64,000 bases of DNA. It comes from Vibrio sp. Of7-15 (GTDB lineage Bacteria; Pseudomonadota; Gammaproteobacteria; Enterobacterales; Vibrionaceae). Positions 8,280-16,957 of this stretch are shown here, one piece after another; the stretch's first letter is position 1; the number at the start of each line of letters is the position of its first letter. Where the stretch lies: assembly GCF_022347565.1 (NCBI RefSeq), contig NZ_JAKRGH010000012.1, positions 1-64,000 on the forward strand, read 5' to 3'. The translations under genes and the position numbers were made by a program. The notes under the pieces are model-generated. The model made no database searches. It saw nothing but the letters and a program-made list of their open reading frames with translations, and was not told the DNA's origin.

Positions 8280-10118
8280 ATGATTCGTAATGGTTTTCCA
8301 GCGCTTCTTGTCGCGCTGTCACCAATGCTTCTGCCAAGTACAGCTTTAGGAAATGAAGCCGGTCTAAAGGTAGACCCTGTAGCCTCTCTCGAAATGAAGC
8401 TAACCAACAAGCAAGGTGAAATAGACACACTTGATACAGGACTTTCTGAGAAGAAAGCGGCCTTAGAAAGCTTAAAGAAACAACGTGCTCAGCACAGCAA
8501 GCATTCTTTAGAGCTAGAAAAGCAACGCCAGAAAGCGCAGTCCGACTTAGATAAGCAATACAATCGTATGTTAGATAATCCGGACATCGATATTTCTGCT
8601 TATCATAAGCAGTATCAGGACTCTTGGAATGCCGTAAAATCAAATCAAGTCGAGATTTTAACCATCACGCAAGATATTGAAGAACAGCAGCGCCAAGTAA
8701 CCAATACCACTCGCTTACGTAAGCAACTGCTTAATGAGTTGGAGAACTTAGCAGAATCTAAGCAAGAAGCACGCGTACGTCGTGCTCGCGCCGAGCTTGA
8801 ATTCAGTGACAATCTAGAAGTCATTCATACCATTACGTGTAACACCACGATGACACTGGCTGAATGTGCAAATCAGGGTAAAACACTGACAATGCAAAAA
8901 GCGGTAAGCACATTCCAAGATCAGCTACTAACTAACCTAACTGAAGCGGATTTAGCGCAGCAGAATTCAGGAAAAGTTGCTTTTAACATTCACGTTCTGA
9001 ATAACCGAATCATCGACAGTGGATTTAGTGGTAATAACCGTTACATCACGCGTCTTGAGTCTGAATTGAAAGCTCGCCCAAGTGAAATCGCAGCCTGTCA
9101 GCTACTTGGATTAGCGAATCGTTACTGTGTGAAATCTGGTGATCGACGCTCGTCTAGTGATGTGCGTGATAATGAAAATCGCTGGTTAAGTATGACCATT
9201 CGCTCTAATCGCCATGAAGATAAAGTCACCGTTAACGGCGTTGATTACGGTAACACGCCTGTTGATGTCATGCTTCCTGCTGGTAAACACCAAGTAACTA
9301 TTGAAAAGCCGGGCTTTGAACCTTATAGCCGTCAAGTTTCCCTTGGCAAAGATCTGACTATTTGGGCTGAGCTTAAAGAGCAAAAAAACCGTCCAAGTCC
9401 AGGCAAAAACTTTTCAGATACGCTAAAGAATAACTATCAAGCACCAAAAATGGTAGTCATTGGCGCAGGACAATACGCCATTGGTCCAAATGCAGAGCAA
9501 AGCATTTCATTAAACAAAGCTTACTCAATTGGCGCAACCCCTGTCACCGTTAAGCAATTTGAATTGTTTGTGAACAACACAGGGTATATCACTGAAGCGG
9601 AAAAAGGCGCAGGTTGTAGCACCATTACAGAAGGTGGTGAAGTTACTCTGAAAAAAGAGCAAAACTGGCGTAAGCCGGGCTTTGTACAGCAAGATAATGC
9701 ACCTGCTGTTTGTATCTCTCGTAATGATGCTGAAACTTACAACAAGTGGCTGAGCAAGCAAACAGGTTATAACTACTACCTACCGTCTGAAACACAGTGG
9801 GAAGTCGCAGCACGAGCTGGAAGCAAAACCGCTTTCTGGTGGGGCAATGACATTGGAGCAGGTAAAGCAAATACAGGTTGGAGCGGCTCAAGTTGGTCAA
9901 ATAAGAGCACTTCTCCTGTAATGAGCTTTGCGGCTAATCCATATGGGATCTACGATACTGCTGGCAATGTTTGGGAATGGACAAGAACCCAATCAGGTAT
10001 CGTTCGCGGTGGCTCTTGGAGCTATGCCCCAAGCAAAGCCCGTGTCTTTGAGCGCTTAGAACAACGCCCAAGCATAAGTGCAAATTACATCGGCTTCCGA
10101 GTTGTTCGAGAACTGTAA
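8280..10118 (+). CDS. Secreted coiled-coil / PEGA / FGE-sulfatase-domain protein
   Basis: The 612-residue protein has a signal peptide (cleavage likely after PSTALG, residue ~24) and a long charged coiled coil (about 35-190). A PEGA domain follows (VNGVDYGNTPVDVMLPAGKH, about 318-365), then a C-terminal formylglycine-generating-enzyme-like fold (about 385-612) with the fold landmarks GNVWEW, GGSWSY and GFRVVREL. Such fusions are usually periplasmic or surface proteins in which the FGE-like fold is a structural or binding module; true sulfatase activation is unlikely to be the role here. It stands alone with its own terminator. The specific function is unknown. Confidence 0.8.
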   Translation: MIRNGFPALLVALSPMLLPSTALGNEAGLKVDPVASLEMKLTNKQGEIDTLDTGLSEKKAALESLKKQRAQHSKHSLELEKQRQKAQSDLDKQYNRMLDNPDIDISAYHKQYQDSWNAVKSNQVEILTITQDIEEQQRQVTNTTRLRKQLLNELENLAESKQEARVRRARAELEFSDNLEVIHTITCNTTMTLAECANQGKTLTMQKAVSTFQDQLLTNLTEADLAQQNSGKVAFNIHVLNNRIIDSGFSGNNRYITRLESELKARPSEIAACQLLGLANRYCVKSGDRRSSSDVRDNENRWLSMTIRSNRHEDKVTVNGVDYGNTPVDVMLPAGKHQVTIEKPGFEPYSRQVSLGKDLTIWAELKEQKNRPSPGKNFSDTLKNNYQAPKMVVIGAGQYAIGPNAEQSISLNKAYSIGATPVTVKQFELFVNNTGYITEAEKGAGCSTITEGGEVTLKKEQNWRKPGFVQQDNAPAVCISRNDAETYNKWLSKQTGYNYYLPSETQWEVAARAGSKTAFWWGNDIGAGKANTGWSGSSWSNKSTSPVMSFAANPYGIYDTAGNVWEWTRTQSGIVRGGSWSYAPSKARVFERLEQRPSISANYIGFRVVREL

Positions 10119-10136
10119 GCCAGATAAACCAACGAT

Positions 10137-10166
10137 AAAAACGCGATCAAGTATCGCGTTTTTTAT
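10137..10166 (+). terminator. Terminator after the PEGA/FGE gene
   Basis: Stem AAAACGCGAT / ATCGCGTTTT with loop CAAGT, followed by a T run, lies about 20 bp past the stop codon. Confidence 0.85.
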
Positions 10167-10256
10167 TATATTTTTCATAAAAAGACATAACTTGTATTCT
10201 TGCGTTCTTTATTTTCAATAAAACCGGAATATGCATAAAATTGAACAAGAAACAAT

Positions 10257-10300
10257 AGGTTAATTCCCCCTTTCTCATTTGTAGTAAAAGAGGTATATTC
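10257..10300 (+). promoter_or_regulatory. vqmR promoter with VqmA-box-like palindrome
   Basis: AGGTTAATTCCCCCTTT at 10257-10273 resembles the G-tract/C-tract palindrome bound by VqmA at the V. cholerae vqmR promoter, with a weaker left half. A -10 element TATATT lies at 10295-10300 with no good -35, as expected for an activator-dependent promoter. Transcription would start near 10307, placing the box centre near -42. The assignment rests on recalled knowledge of that system plus position. Confidence 0.55.
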
Positions 10301-10306
10301 TGCCCC

Positions 10307-10494
10307 GTGAATTTGCTTAGTGAGTGATAGAGCTAATGCAACTTCATTGTATCTATGTGATACATGTCAATTGGGGAACAACTTTATAAACCCTCATAAA
10401 GCCCTATTTGACAACCTCTTCTACACGTCGTACAGGATTAGCTCTTCGGAGCCAAACTCTTGTCTTTGCCGGCTTTTAGCCGGCTTTTTTTTTT
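10307..10494 (+). ncRNA. vqmR: VqmR-type small regulatory RNA
   Basis: The stretch has no coding potential but strong structure. AGAGCTAAT (10329-10337) pairs perfectly with ATTAGCTCT (10437-10445) and encloses two arms. One is the hairpin TGTATC/GATACA (10348-10364). The other is a longer arm built from TGTCAA/TTGACA, GGG/CCC and CTTTAT/ATAAAG (10365-10413). A GCTC-TTCG-GAGC hairpin (10441-10452) follows, overlapping the closing strand, and then the terminator. It sits directly upstream of vqmA, the position of vqmR in V. cholerae, where it is an Hfq-dependent repressor of biofilm and other mRNAs. The 5' end is estimated from the -10 element. The ~188-nt length exceeds the ~140 nt I recall for VqmR, so processing or a different start is possible. 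Confidence 0.7.
10468..10494 (+). terminator. Terminator of vqmR
   Basis: GCCGGCT / AGCCGGC stem with loop TTT at 10468-10484, followed by ten T residues, a very strong intrinsic terminator. Confidence 0.92.
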
Positions 10495-10605
10495 GTTACT
10501 CTAACCAACTGAACTAATAGAGTTTTCTTCGAATTAACCACCATAATTGGTTACCAAATAATAACAATCTTTCAACGGTAGCCGCTATAAAGAGCAATAG
10601 GTCAG

Positions 10606-11322
10606 TTGGTGACAAATAAAAAATTAGATCCTCGCCTCCAATCCATGTTTAATCAACTTCCTGGTTGTTGGGGATGCAAAGATCAGAACTCGGTATTTGT
10701 TTATGCAAATGAAGAGTATGGCAAGTTGGTAGGCGTTGAGCATCACTATGACTGCATTGGGCGTACCGACTTTGACATGCCAAGCCCAACAACAAACTGC
10801 GCACAATTATTCCAAGAGCAAGATCAGATGGTCATGAAGGAAAATATTAAGCTGCGCATTTTAGATATTCACCCATATCCAGATGGCCGCTGGCGTGCTC
10901 ATATTTTTACGAAAAAGCCATGGCTAGATGATAACAACAACATTCAGGGGACTATTTTTTTTGGCCAAGAGCTGACAGATACAGCGATTTTAGAAGTCGG
11001 TCACTGGATTTGCCGAGCAGCAGGACTCAGTACTTCGACTCAAGCTTCTTTTAATGTCCATAAGCACCCTCTCCAAACGGCGCTTAACAAACGGGAGTCG
11101 GAAGTCCTGTTTTTGCTCCTTTATGGTAAAAAACCACAATACATTGCACGCGCATTAAAAATGACCGTAAAAACCGTTGAGAATCATGTGCTAAAGTTAA
11201 GAGTTAAATTTAACGCCAATACAAAAAATGAATTGATTGATTTAGCTTTAAACTCTGGTTTTGGCTCCCATATTCCAGAAAGTATGTTAACCAAACAACT
11301 TTCCATCATCTTAAAAGAATAA
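10606..11322 (+). CDS. vqmA: Quorum-sensing receptor/regulator VqmA
   Basis: An N-terminal PAS domain (about 15-130; LPGCWGCKDQNSVFVYANEE, IGRTDFDMPSP, HIFTKKPW) is joined to a LuxR-type helix-turn-helix (about 168-225; LNKRESEVLFLLLYGKK, MTVKTVENHV). VqmA binds the autoinducer DPO through its PAS domain and activates vqmR. The V. cholerae DPO-contact residues Phe67, Phe99 and Lys101 have counterparts at Phe69, Phe101 and Lys103, a constant offset of two. The start is TTG at 10606 or GTG at 10609; AGG at 10598 serves either. Position between vqmR and pdxH matches V. cholerae. The second HTH helix reads KTVENHVLKLR, normal for the family. Confidence 0.85.
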   Translation: MVTNKKLDPRLQSMFNQLPGCWGCKDQNSVFVYANEEYGKLVGVEHHYDCIGRTDFDMPSPTTNCAQLFQEQDQMVMKENIKLRILDIHPYPDGRWRAHIFTKKPWLDDNNNIQGTIFFGQELTDTAILEVGHWICRAAGLSTSTQASFNVHKHPLQTALNKRESEVLFLLLYGKKPQYIARALKMTVKTVENHVLKLRVKFNANTKNELIDLALNSGFGSHIPESMLTKQLSIILKE

Positions 11323-11339
11323 CTTCCTTTACATAAAAA

Positions 11340-11367
11340 CGAGTGAGGCAGTCTCCAGCCTCACTCG
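11340..11367 (-). terminator. Terminator of pdxH
   Basis: A 10-bp perfect stem CGAGTGAGGC / GCCTCACTCG with an 8-nt loop is followed on the minus strand by GTTTTTATG. The plus-strand side lacks a T run, so it mainly serves pdxH, though it may also block vqmA readthrough. Confidence 0.7.
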
Positions 11368-11369
11368 CT

Positions 11370-11384
11370 ATTTACACTGTAAAT
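11370..11384. promoter_or_regulatory. parS2-type centromere site
   Basis: The 13-bp palindrome TTTACACTGTAAA (11371-11383) matches the chromosome 2 parS2 consensus TTTACANTGTAAA bound by ParB2. It sits in the pdxH 3' untranslated region, 21 kb from the origin, and is the outermost of five sites in the window. Confidence 0.85.
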
Positions 11385-11400
11385 ACAACGCACAATTTCA

Positions 11401-12036
11401 CTATGGCGCTAGGCGTTCAATGTCCCAACGGCTGTCTTGTTTACTATACAAGAAGCGATCGTGTAATCGGCGCTCTCCACCTTGCCAAAATTCAATGGAT
11501 TTCACTTCTACTCGGAAGCCTCCCCAAAAGGTTGGAATAGGCACTTCACCTTTCGCAAACTTTTGTTTTAGTTCTAAGTACTTACTTTCTAAAGCACTAC
11601 GGGCTGAAATTCGACTGCTTTGCTTACTGGCCCAAGCGGCTATTTGGCTTTCTTTAGGACGAGAACTAAAATAAGCCATGTTTTCCATTGCCGTTAATTT
11701 TACAGCTTGACCTGTGATATGAACCTGTCTTTCGAGAGGATGCCAAGGAAAGTGCAAACTGATATTGCCATTGTTCTGTAGCTGTTGGGCTTTTCGGCTA
11801 CCTAAGTTGGTATAAAAAACAAATCCTTTGGTATCAAAATGCTTGAGTAAAACAATACGTTGAAACGGTTGGCCAAATTCGTCTACTGTTGCAATCGTCA
11901 TAGCTGTCGGATCCGTTAATTGCGCATCAACAGCTTGCTTTAACCACTTAGTAAACAATTCAACGGGCTCTGTGGGTAGATCATCACGACGTAAACCACC
12001 CTGGCAATACTCACGACGAATTTCTGATAACTCCAT
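11401..12036 (-). CDS. pdxH: Pyridoxamine/pyridoxine 5'-phosphate oxidase PdxH
   Basis: This FMN enzyme makes pyridoxal 5'-phosphate from PNP or PMP in the cytosol. The 211-residue length is normal for the family. Seen: [18 protein letters not shown] and GSRKAQQL (FMN/phosphate binding), [16 protein letters not shown], and the C-terminal signature [19 protein letters not shown]. The ATG at 12036 begins the expected N-terminus [10 protein letters not shown]. It is a single gene convergent with vqmA. Confidence 0.95.
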   Translation of the reverse strand: MELSEIRREYCQGGLRRDDLPTEPVELFTKWLKQAVDAQLTDPTAMTIATVDEFGQPFQRIVLLKHFDTKGFVFYTNLGSRKAQQLQNNGNISLHFPWHPLERQVHITGQAVKLTAMENMAYFSSRPKESQIAAWASKQSSRISARSALESKYLELKQKFAKGEVPIPTFWGGFRVEVKSIEFWQGGERRLHDRFLYSKQDSRWDIERLAP

Positions 12037-12207
12037 TTTTCACTCCAACTATTTTTTTTAAATTGTGCTCTTAACCACTCATAAACTCAAGAACTATGCG
12101 AACAGTAAGGTGATAAAGTAAGCGAAATTTCATCACCATTATAAATGAGAACAACTTAATAATATGGATGTTACTTAGCTCTCTAATAAATAAACCAGTT
12201 TCTGCTA

Positions 12208-14049
12208 TTGTCATCATTAAAATCATTGCTATTGCGACTGACTGTGTACAAAAAATACCGCACTGTTTTATTTCTATTTTTATTCGGCATAACCTTAACG
12301 GGTTTTATCGGCTTTATCACTTACCAACAAGCTAAGAATCATGTGGAATCCAGTATGTTTAATGACGTACAAAGACTGGGAGAGAAACTAGAGGCAGAGC
12401 TGTCACGCTACAGCCAATTACCTTCCGTACTTAGCCATGATCCACGTTTAAAAGCCACCCTAGACGTCAAAGCCCACCATGATCATGCTCCCACCAGCCA
12501 ACTGTTATGGCAATGGGCCCAGGAAACAGCCGCCGATACCATCTATTTATTGAATGAAAGTGGCGAAACTATTGCCTCCAGTAATTGGCAGGAAGCCGAC
12601 AGCTTTGTTGGTTTCAATTTTGCGTACCGCCCTTATTTCTCAGAAGCCATCAAGGGGCAATTAGGCCGATACTTCGCACTAGGACAACACTCGGCACAAC
12701 GGGGGTACTATTTTTCGGCTCCTGTGACAGTACAAGGGCATATTCGTGGAGTACTGACCATTAAGGTCAATTTGGAAGAGATTAGCCAACTTTGGGGCTA
12801 CGATACACTTGATTTCACTTTGATGGACAAACACTCAGTAATTTTTTACAGCTCTCGACCATCGTGGCTCTACAACACACTTGTACCTTTGGATAAAAGA
12901 ACCAAACAAACCGTGATTGACTCTAGGCAATATGGCAATGCGCCTCTTGCTGCGGTATCCACGCTGGACTTTTTAACACAACTACCTTTAGCAGAGTCTC
13001 TAACGCTCAAGGATACCGATGATCACGGCTACCAACGCTACTTCTTTGCGCAGTATCAGATGCAACAAGCAGGGATCAACATTATTGCCCTCTCTAATGT
13101 AAAAAAAGCCTATAACAACATCGCCCAAGCCATTTTTCTGTTTGTGGTGTTTTACAGCTTGCTTGTTTTAGTCATGGCCTCTTGGCATCAAACTTTAAAA
13201 GCCAAGAAAAAGCTCGCTACACTCAATGATCAACTGGAACTACTGGTGGCTGAACGAACTAAAAACTTGTCGGAAACGAACCAAGAGTTACGACGTACCA
13301 TCGAACAGTATGAACATTCCCAAGCAGAGCTTCGACAAACCCAGTCAGAGCTGCTGCAAGCGGCCAAATTAGCCATGCTAGGCGAGCTGTCTGCGGGCAT
13401 TAACCATGAAATTAACCAGCCTCTTGCCGCCATCAGAACTTATGCTGAAAACAGCCAACGCCTGCTGGCACGTGAAAAATATGCAGTAGTAGAAAGCAAT
13501 CTTAAACAGATCGTTGATTTAAATATCATGGTGTCTGAAATCATTGCCAAATTTAAGGTCTTTGCTCGTAAAAACACACAAAACAACATAGGCCACGCCG
13601 CTGTTAATGACTCCATTCACTCTGCACTTGGCATTATCCATAACAAGATCATTCAGCACGGAGTAACGCTACGTTTGGAAGATCCCTTACCATCACTGGT
13701 TGTCAAAGCTGATCCTGTGCAATTTGAACAAGTCTTAGTTAATTTGCTTCACAACGCCATCCAAGCATTAACTCAATCTCCTTCTCCACAAATTGCCATC
13801 TCTACTCATCGAGATAAAAACATGGCAATCATCGAAGTGACCGATAACGGATCTGGCATGACCGACGAGCAACTAAAACACATATTCGATCCCTTTTATA
13901 CCACGAAAAGCGATGGCCTTGGCCTAGGTCTAACAATATCAAAGCGCATTATCGAATCCTTTTCAGGCCAATTAAACGTACAACACGCACCTAAAGGCGG
14001 CGTCATTTTTTCCATTACACTGAATATTATTGAAGAAGGCACCAAGTGA
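12208..14049 (+). CDS. DctB-like membrane sensor histidine kinase
   Basis: Two membrane segments (about 20-42 and 305-325) bracket a periplasmic double-Cache-like sensor (TIYLLNESGETIASSNW, SAPVTVQGHIRGVLTIKVN), as in C4-dicarboxylate sensor DctB. A coiled linker leads to the HisKA box GELSAGINHEINQPLAAIRT with phosphoacceptor His400 (counted from the TTG). The ATPase domain has N-box VLVNLLHNAIQAL and G-boxes TDNGSG and GLGLGLTISK. The start is uncertain: no ATG fits, and TTG at 12208 or GTG at 12244 are candidates. Its stop overlaps the next gene by 4 bp, so kinase and regulator form a pair. The ligand is unknown; no dicarboxylate transporter is nearby. Confidence 0.85.
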   Translation: MSSLKSLLLRLTVYKKYRTVLFLFLFGITLTGFIGFITYQQAKNHVESSMFNDVQRLGEKLEAELSRYSQLPSVLSHDPRLKATLDVKAHHDHAPTSQLLWQWAQETAADTIYLLNESGETIASSNWQEADSFVGFNFAYRPYFSEAIKGQLGRYFALGQHSAQRGYYFSAPVTVQGHIRGVLTIKVNLEEISQLWGYDTLDFTLMDKHSVIFYSSRPSWLYNTLVPLDKRTKQTVIDSRQYGNAPLAAVSTLDFLTQLPLAESLTLKDTDDHGYQRYFFAQYQMQQAGINIIALSNVKKAYNNIAQAIFLFVVFYSLLVLVMASWHQTLKAKKKLATLNDQLELLVAERTKNLSETNQELRRTIEQYEHSQAELRQTQSELLQAAKLAMLGELSAGINHEINQPLAAIRTYAENSQRLLAREKYAVVESNLKQIVDLNIMVSEIIAKFKVFARKNTQNNIGHAAVNDSIHSALGIIHNKIIQHGVTLRLEDPLPSLVVKADPVQFEQVLVNLLHNAIQALTQSPSPQIAISTHRDKNMAIIEVTDNGSGMTDEQLKHIFDPFYTTKSDGLGLGLTISKRIIESFSGQLNVQHAPKGGVIFSITLNIIEEGTK

Positions 14050-15383
14050 ACAACCCAGTAATTTTTATCGATGATGAACAACACGTTCGTGATGCACTCG
14101 CTCAAACCCTTGAAATCGAAGACTACACTGTCAGCTGTTTCTCCAATGCCATTGATGCTTTAAAGACTATCGACAGTTTTTTTTCTGGAGTGATCATCTC
14201 CGATATCAACATGCCCATGATGGATGGTTTAGAGTTTCTTAAAAAAGCCCTTACCGTGGATCCGGATCTGCAAATCATTATGTTAACTGGACATGGCGAT
14301 ATTTCCATGGCGGTAGATGCCATGCGAGCAGGCGCTTACGATTTTTTGGAAAAGCCATTTTCTACCGATCATCTATTAGATGTGGTTAAACGCGCTTCTG
14401 ACAAACGCTCACTGGTACTCGAAAACCGAGAGCTACGCAAAGAATTAGAAGCACAAAGTGGCCCAGGCCCAAGAATTCTCGGAAATAACGAACAAATCAA
14501 GCAGCTTAGACGTATTCTAGGGCACATCAAAGACAGTACTGATGATGTGATGGTACAAGGAGAACCGGGCTCAGGAAAAGCCTTAGTCGCACGTTTTTTA
14601 CATGATCACAGTCAGCGCCATATTGGGCCTTTTGTCACCCTAAATTGCCATACAATCCCTTCACACCTTATTGCAAGTGAACTATTTGGGTACGACACCA
14701 TCACACAAACCAGCAGTAAGCAGCAAGGGAAACTCATCAACGCTAATGGCGGCACTTTATTTATTAATGGGCTTGATCTGCTGCCTTCTGATGTCCAAAC
14801 CAAATTAATCAACATTTTAACCACTCGCACCTTCAAAGCACACAATGGTCAATTAACCGATCTGAATGTTCGTATTATTGCAGCCAGTTCTGCAAACTTA
14901 ACAGCAGCACTAGAAGTTGGTACCTTGAATCAGGCTCTCTACTATCAACTCAATGCCATCAATATCATGATTCCGTCACTGAAAGAACGCAAAGACGATA
15001 TCCTGATGTTATTTAAAAACTTTGCCCGTGATGCTGCCACACGCTATGGCATCGAGCCCCCTGCGATCACCCCCACTCAGCAAAACAACCTACTCCAACA
15101 TGATTGGCCGGGTAATGTACGCGAGTTGAAAAACTTTGCAGAGCGTATGGTGTTGATGGGAGAAACCCCCGACTTTAATACCCATTCAAATTCAGAAGAA
15201 GACAGTGCCCCCCTCAGTTTAGCCAAACGCATTGACAGGTTTGAGCTAACACTGCTTTCCAATGCTCTTAACCGCCACAATGGCCGTTTAAAAGAAGTCC
15301 AAGAAGAATTTGGGTTAGCCCGTAAAACCCTATACGACAAAATGAAAAAACATGGGCTCAATAAAGACGATTTCAAACCATAA
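14046..15383 (+). CDS. DctD-like response regulator with degenerate sigma-54 AAA+ domain
   Basis: The receiver domain is intact (phosphoacceptor Asp53 in IISDINMPMMDG, conserved Lys103). The central AAA+ domain keeps Walker A (GEPGSGKA, 172-179) but has lost the hallmarks of sigma-54 activators. The GAFTGA loop is replaced by TITQTS (218-223), Walker B GGTLFLDEI reads GGTLFINGL (235-243, no acidic pair), and the arginine in YYRLN reads YYQLN. The C-terminal Fis-type HTH is present (GRLKEVQEEFGLARKTLYDK). It probably binds DNA but cannot use sigma-54 in the usual way. The GTG start at 14046 overlaps the kinase gene. The Lap operon begins 169 bp downstream and is a plausible target. Confidence 0.85.
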   Translation: MNNPVIFIDDEQHVRDALAQTLEIEDYTVSCFSNAIDALKTIDSFFSGVIISDINMPMMDGLEFLKKALTVDPDLQIIMLTGHGDISMAVDAMRAGAYDFLEKPFSTDHLLDVVKRASDKRSLVLENRELRKELEAQSGPGPRILGNNEQIKQLRRILGHIKDSTDDVMVQGEPGSGKALVARFLHDHSQRHIGPFVTLNCHTIPSHLIASELFGYDTITQTSSKQQGKLINANGGTLFINGLDLLPSDVQTKLINILTTRTFKAHNGQLTDLNVRIIAASSANLTAALEVGTLNQALYYQLNAINIMIPSLKERKDDILMLFKNFARDAATRYGIEPPAITPTQQNNLLQHDWPGNVRELKNFAERMVLMGETPDFNTHSNSEEDSAPLSLAKRIDRFELTLLSNALNRHNGRLKEVQEEFGLARKTLYDKMKKHGLNKDDFKP

Positions 15384-15552
15384 TCCATACAACGTATGGT
15401 CACAAAATACAATCATATAAATAATAAAACTTAACATTATTTTGAAAAACGACTAAGATTGCGCGTCAACATATTGGCGCATCCATCAATAGCCACCATA
15501 TAATGAAAAACAGGATGTATTTTATAGTGACTATCATGAGTAGTAACGTCAT

Positions 15553-16944
15553 ATGAATAAAGACAAACCTCAACGACTTTCCGCAAAAGAGCTCGACTTT
15601 CTTGATGATAAAACCGCGGCTTTACTCCTCAATACGCCAACAAATGGGCGCATTCTGCTGTGGGTCATCGTTCTTTTTATGGTCTGTGCCACAATATGGG
15701 CATCATGGGCTCAAATAGACAAAGTTACCGTCGGCTCAGGTAAAGTGATCCCCTCTTCTCAACTGCAAATCGTGCAAAACCTAGAAGGCGGGTTGGTCAA
15801 AGAAATGCTGGTCAAAGAAGGGCAAACGGTACAAAAAAACCAGCAACTCCTGCTGATTGATGACACTCGTTTTCGTTCTGATTTTCGAGAAAGAGAACAA
15901 GAAGTCATGAATTTATCTGCCGAGGCCACACGCCTTACCGCAGAAATTGCCAGCATTACCATCGACAAGAATAAAACGAGAACCAACTGGCGAAAAAGTA
16001 TTGTGATCGACGATACTCAACTCGCGTATGACGAGGCTTTCAAGCAAGCTAATCCAACTCTCGTCCACCGCCATCAAGCGGAATACCGTGATCGATTAAA
16101 CAGCGTAAAAAACCAAATTACGGTTTTTGATCAACAGATTAACCAAAAAGAACGTGATTTAGTTGAACTGAATGCCAGAGTTCGTAATTTAAAGCGCAGT
16201 TACGATTTTGCCAATAAAGAACTTAGCATCACAAAACCCCTTGCCGATGAAGGCGTTGTTCCACGCATTGAACTGCTAAAACTGCAACGACAAGTGAATG
16301 ACACTCAACGTGAATTAGTCTCCACGGAATTAAAAATCCCGACGCTGAATGCTGCAATAAAAGAAGTGGTCTTTAAACGCATTGAAATCGCACTAAAGTT
16401 CCGTTCAGAACAGCAAGAAGAGCTTAACAACATTCAAGATAAACTGTCGTCTCTTACCGAATCCAAAGTGGGATTAGAAGACAGAGTAAATCGTACTACG
16501 GTGTTGTCTCCTGTCACGGGTACCATTAAAAAGATCCACGTAAATACCGTTGGTGGTGTTATTCAACCAGGTATGGATTTAATCGAGATTGTTCCCACTG
16601 AAGATAACTTATTGGTGGAAGCAAAAATAGCGCCGCAAGACATCGCTTTTTTACGCCCAGATCTGCCAGCAATTGTAAAATTCAGTGCCTATGACTTTAC
16701 TCGCTACGGTGGCCTCAACGGCGTATTAGAGCACATCAGTGCCGATACCATTCAAGACGAAGAAGGCAACAGCTTTTATTTAGTTCGTATTCGGACAGAG
16801 CAAAACAGTTTTGGTAATGATAAAACCATGCCGATCATTCCTGGCATGACCGCTTCTGTGGACATAATTACCGGTAAAAGAACCATTTTAGATTATTTAT
16901 TAAAACCTATCATCCAAGCCCAAAAAACGGCCTTAAGAGAATAG
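15553..16944 (+). CDS. lapC: Type I secretion membrane-fusion protein LapC (HlyD family)
   Basis: The protein bridges the inner-membrane ABC exporter and the outer-membrane channel for the LapA-like adhesin. One membrane helix (about 33-52, LLWVIVLFMVCATIWASW) precedes a lipoyl/barrel-sandwich half (VQNLEGGLVKEMLVKEGQTV). A long coiled coil (about 110-310) follows, then the second half-motif VLSPVTGTIKKIHVNTVGGV and a C-terminal beta domain. The 463-residue length is typical of HlyD/LapC. It is first in a tight six-gene plus-strand operon. Confidence 0.92.
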   Translation: MNKDKPQRLSAKELDFLDDKTAALLLNTPTNGRILLWVIVLFMVCATIWASWAQIDKVTVGSGKVIPSSQLQIVQNLEGGLVKEMLVKEGQTVQKNQQLLLIDDTRFRSDFREREQEVMNLSAEATRLTAEIASITIDKNKTRTNWRKSIVIDDTQLAYDEAFKQANPTLVHRHQAEYRDRLNSVKNQITVFDQQINQKERDLVELNARVRNLKRSYDFANKELSITKPLADEGVVPRIELLKLQRQVNDTQRELVSTELKIPTLNAAIKEVVFKRIEIALKFRSEQQEELNNIQDKLSSLTESKVGLEDRVNRTTVLSPVTGTIKKIHVNTVGGVIQPGMDLIEIVPTEDNLLVEAKIAPQDIAFLRPDLPAIVKFSAYDFTRYGGLNGVLEHISADTIQDEEGNSFYLVRIRTEQNSFGNDKTMPIIPGMTASVDIITGKRTILDYLLKPIIQAQKTALRE

Positions 16945-16957
16945 TAGGAGCATTACG

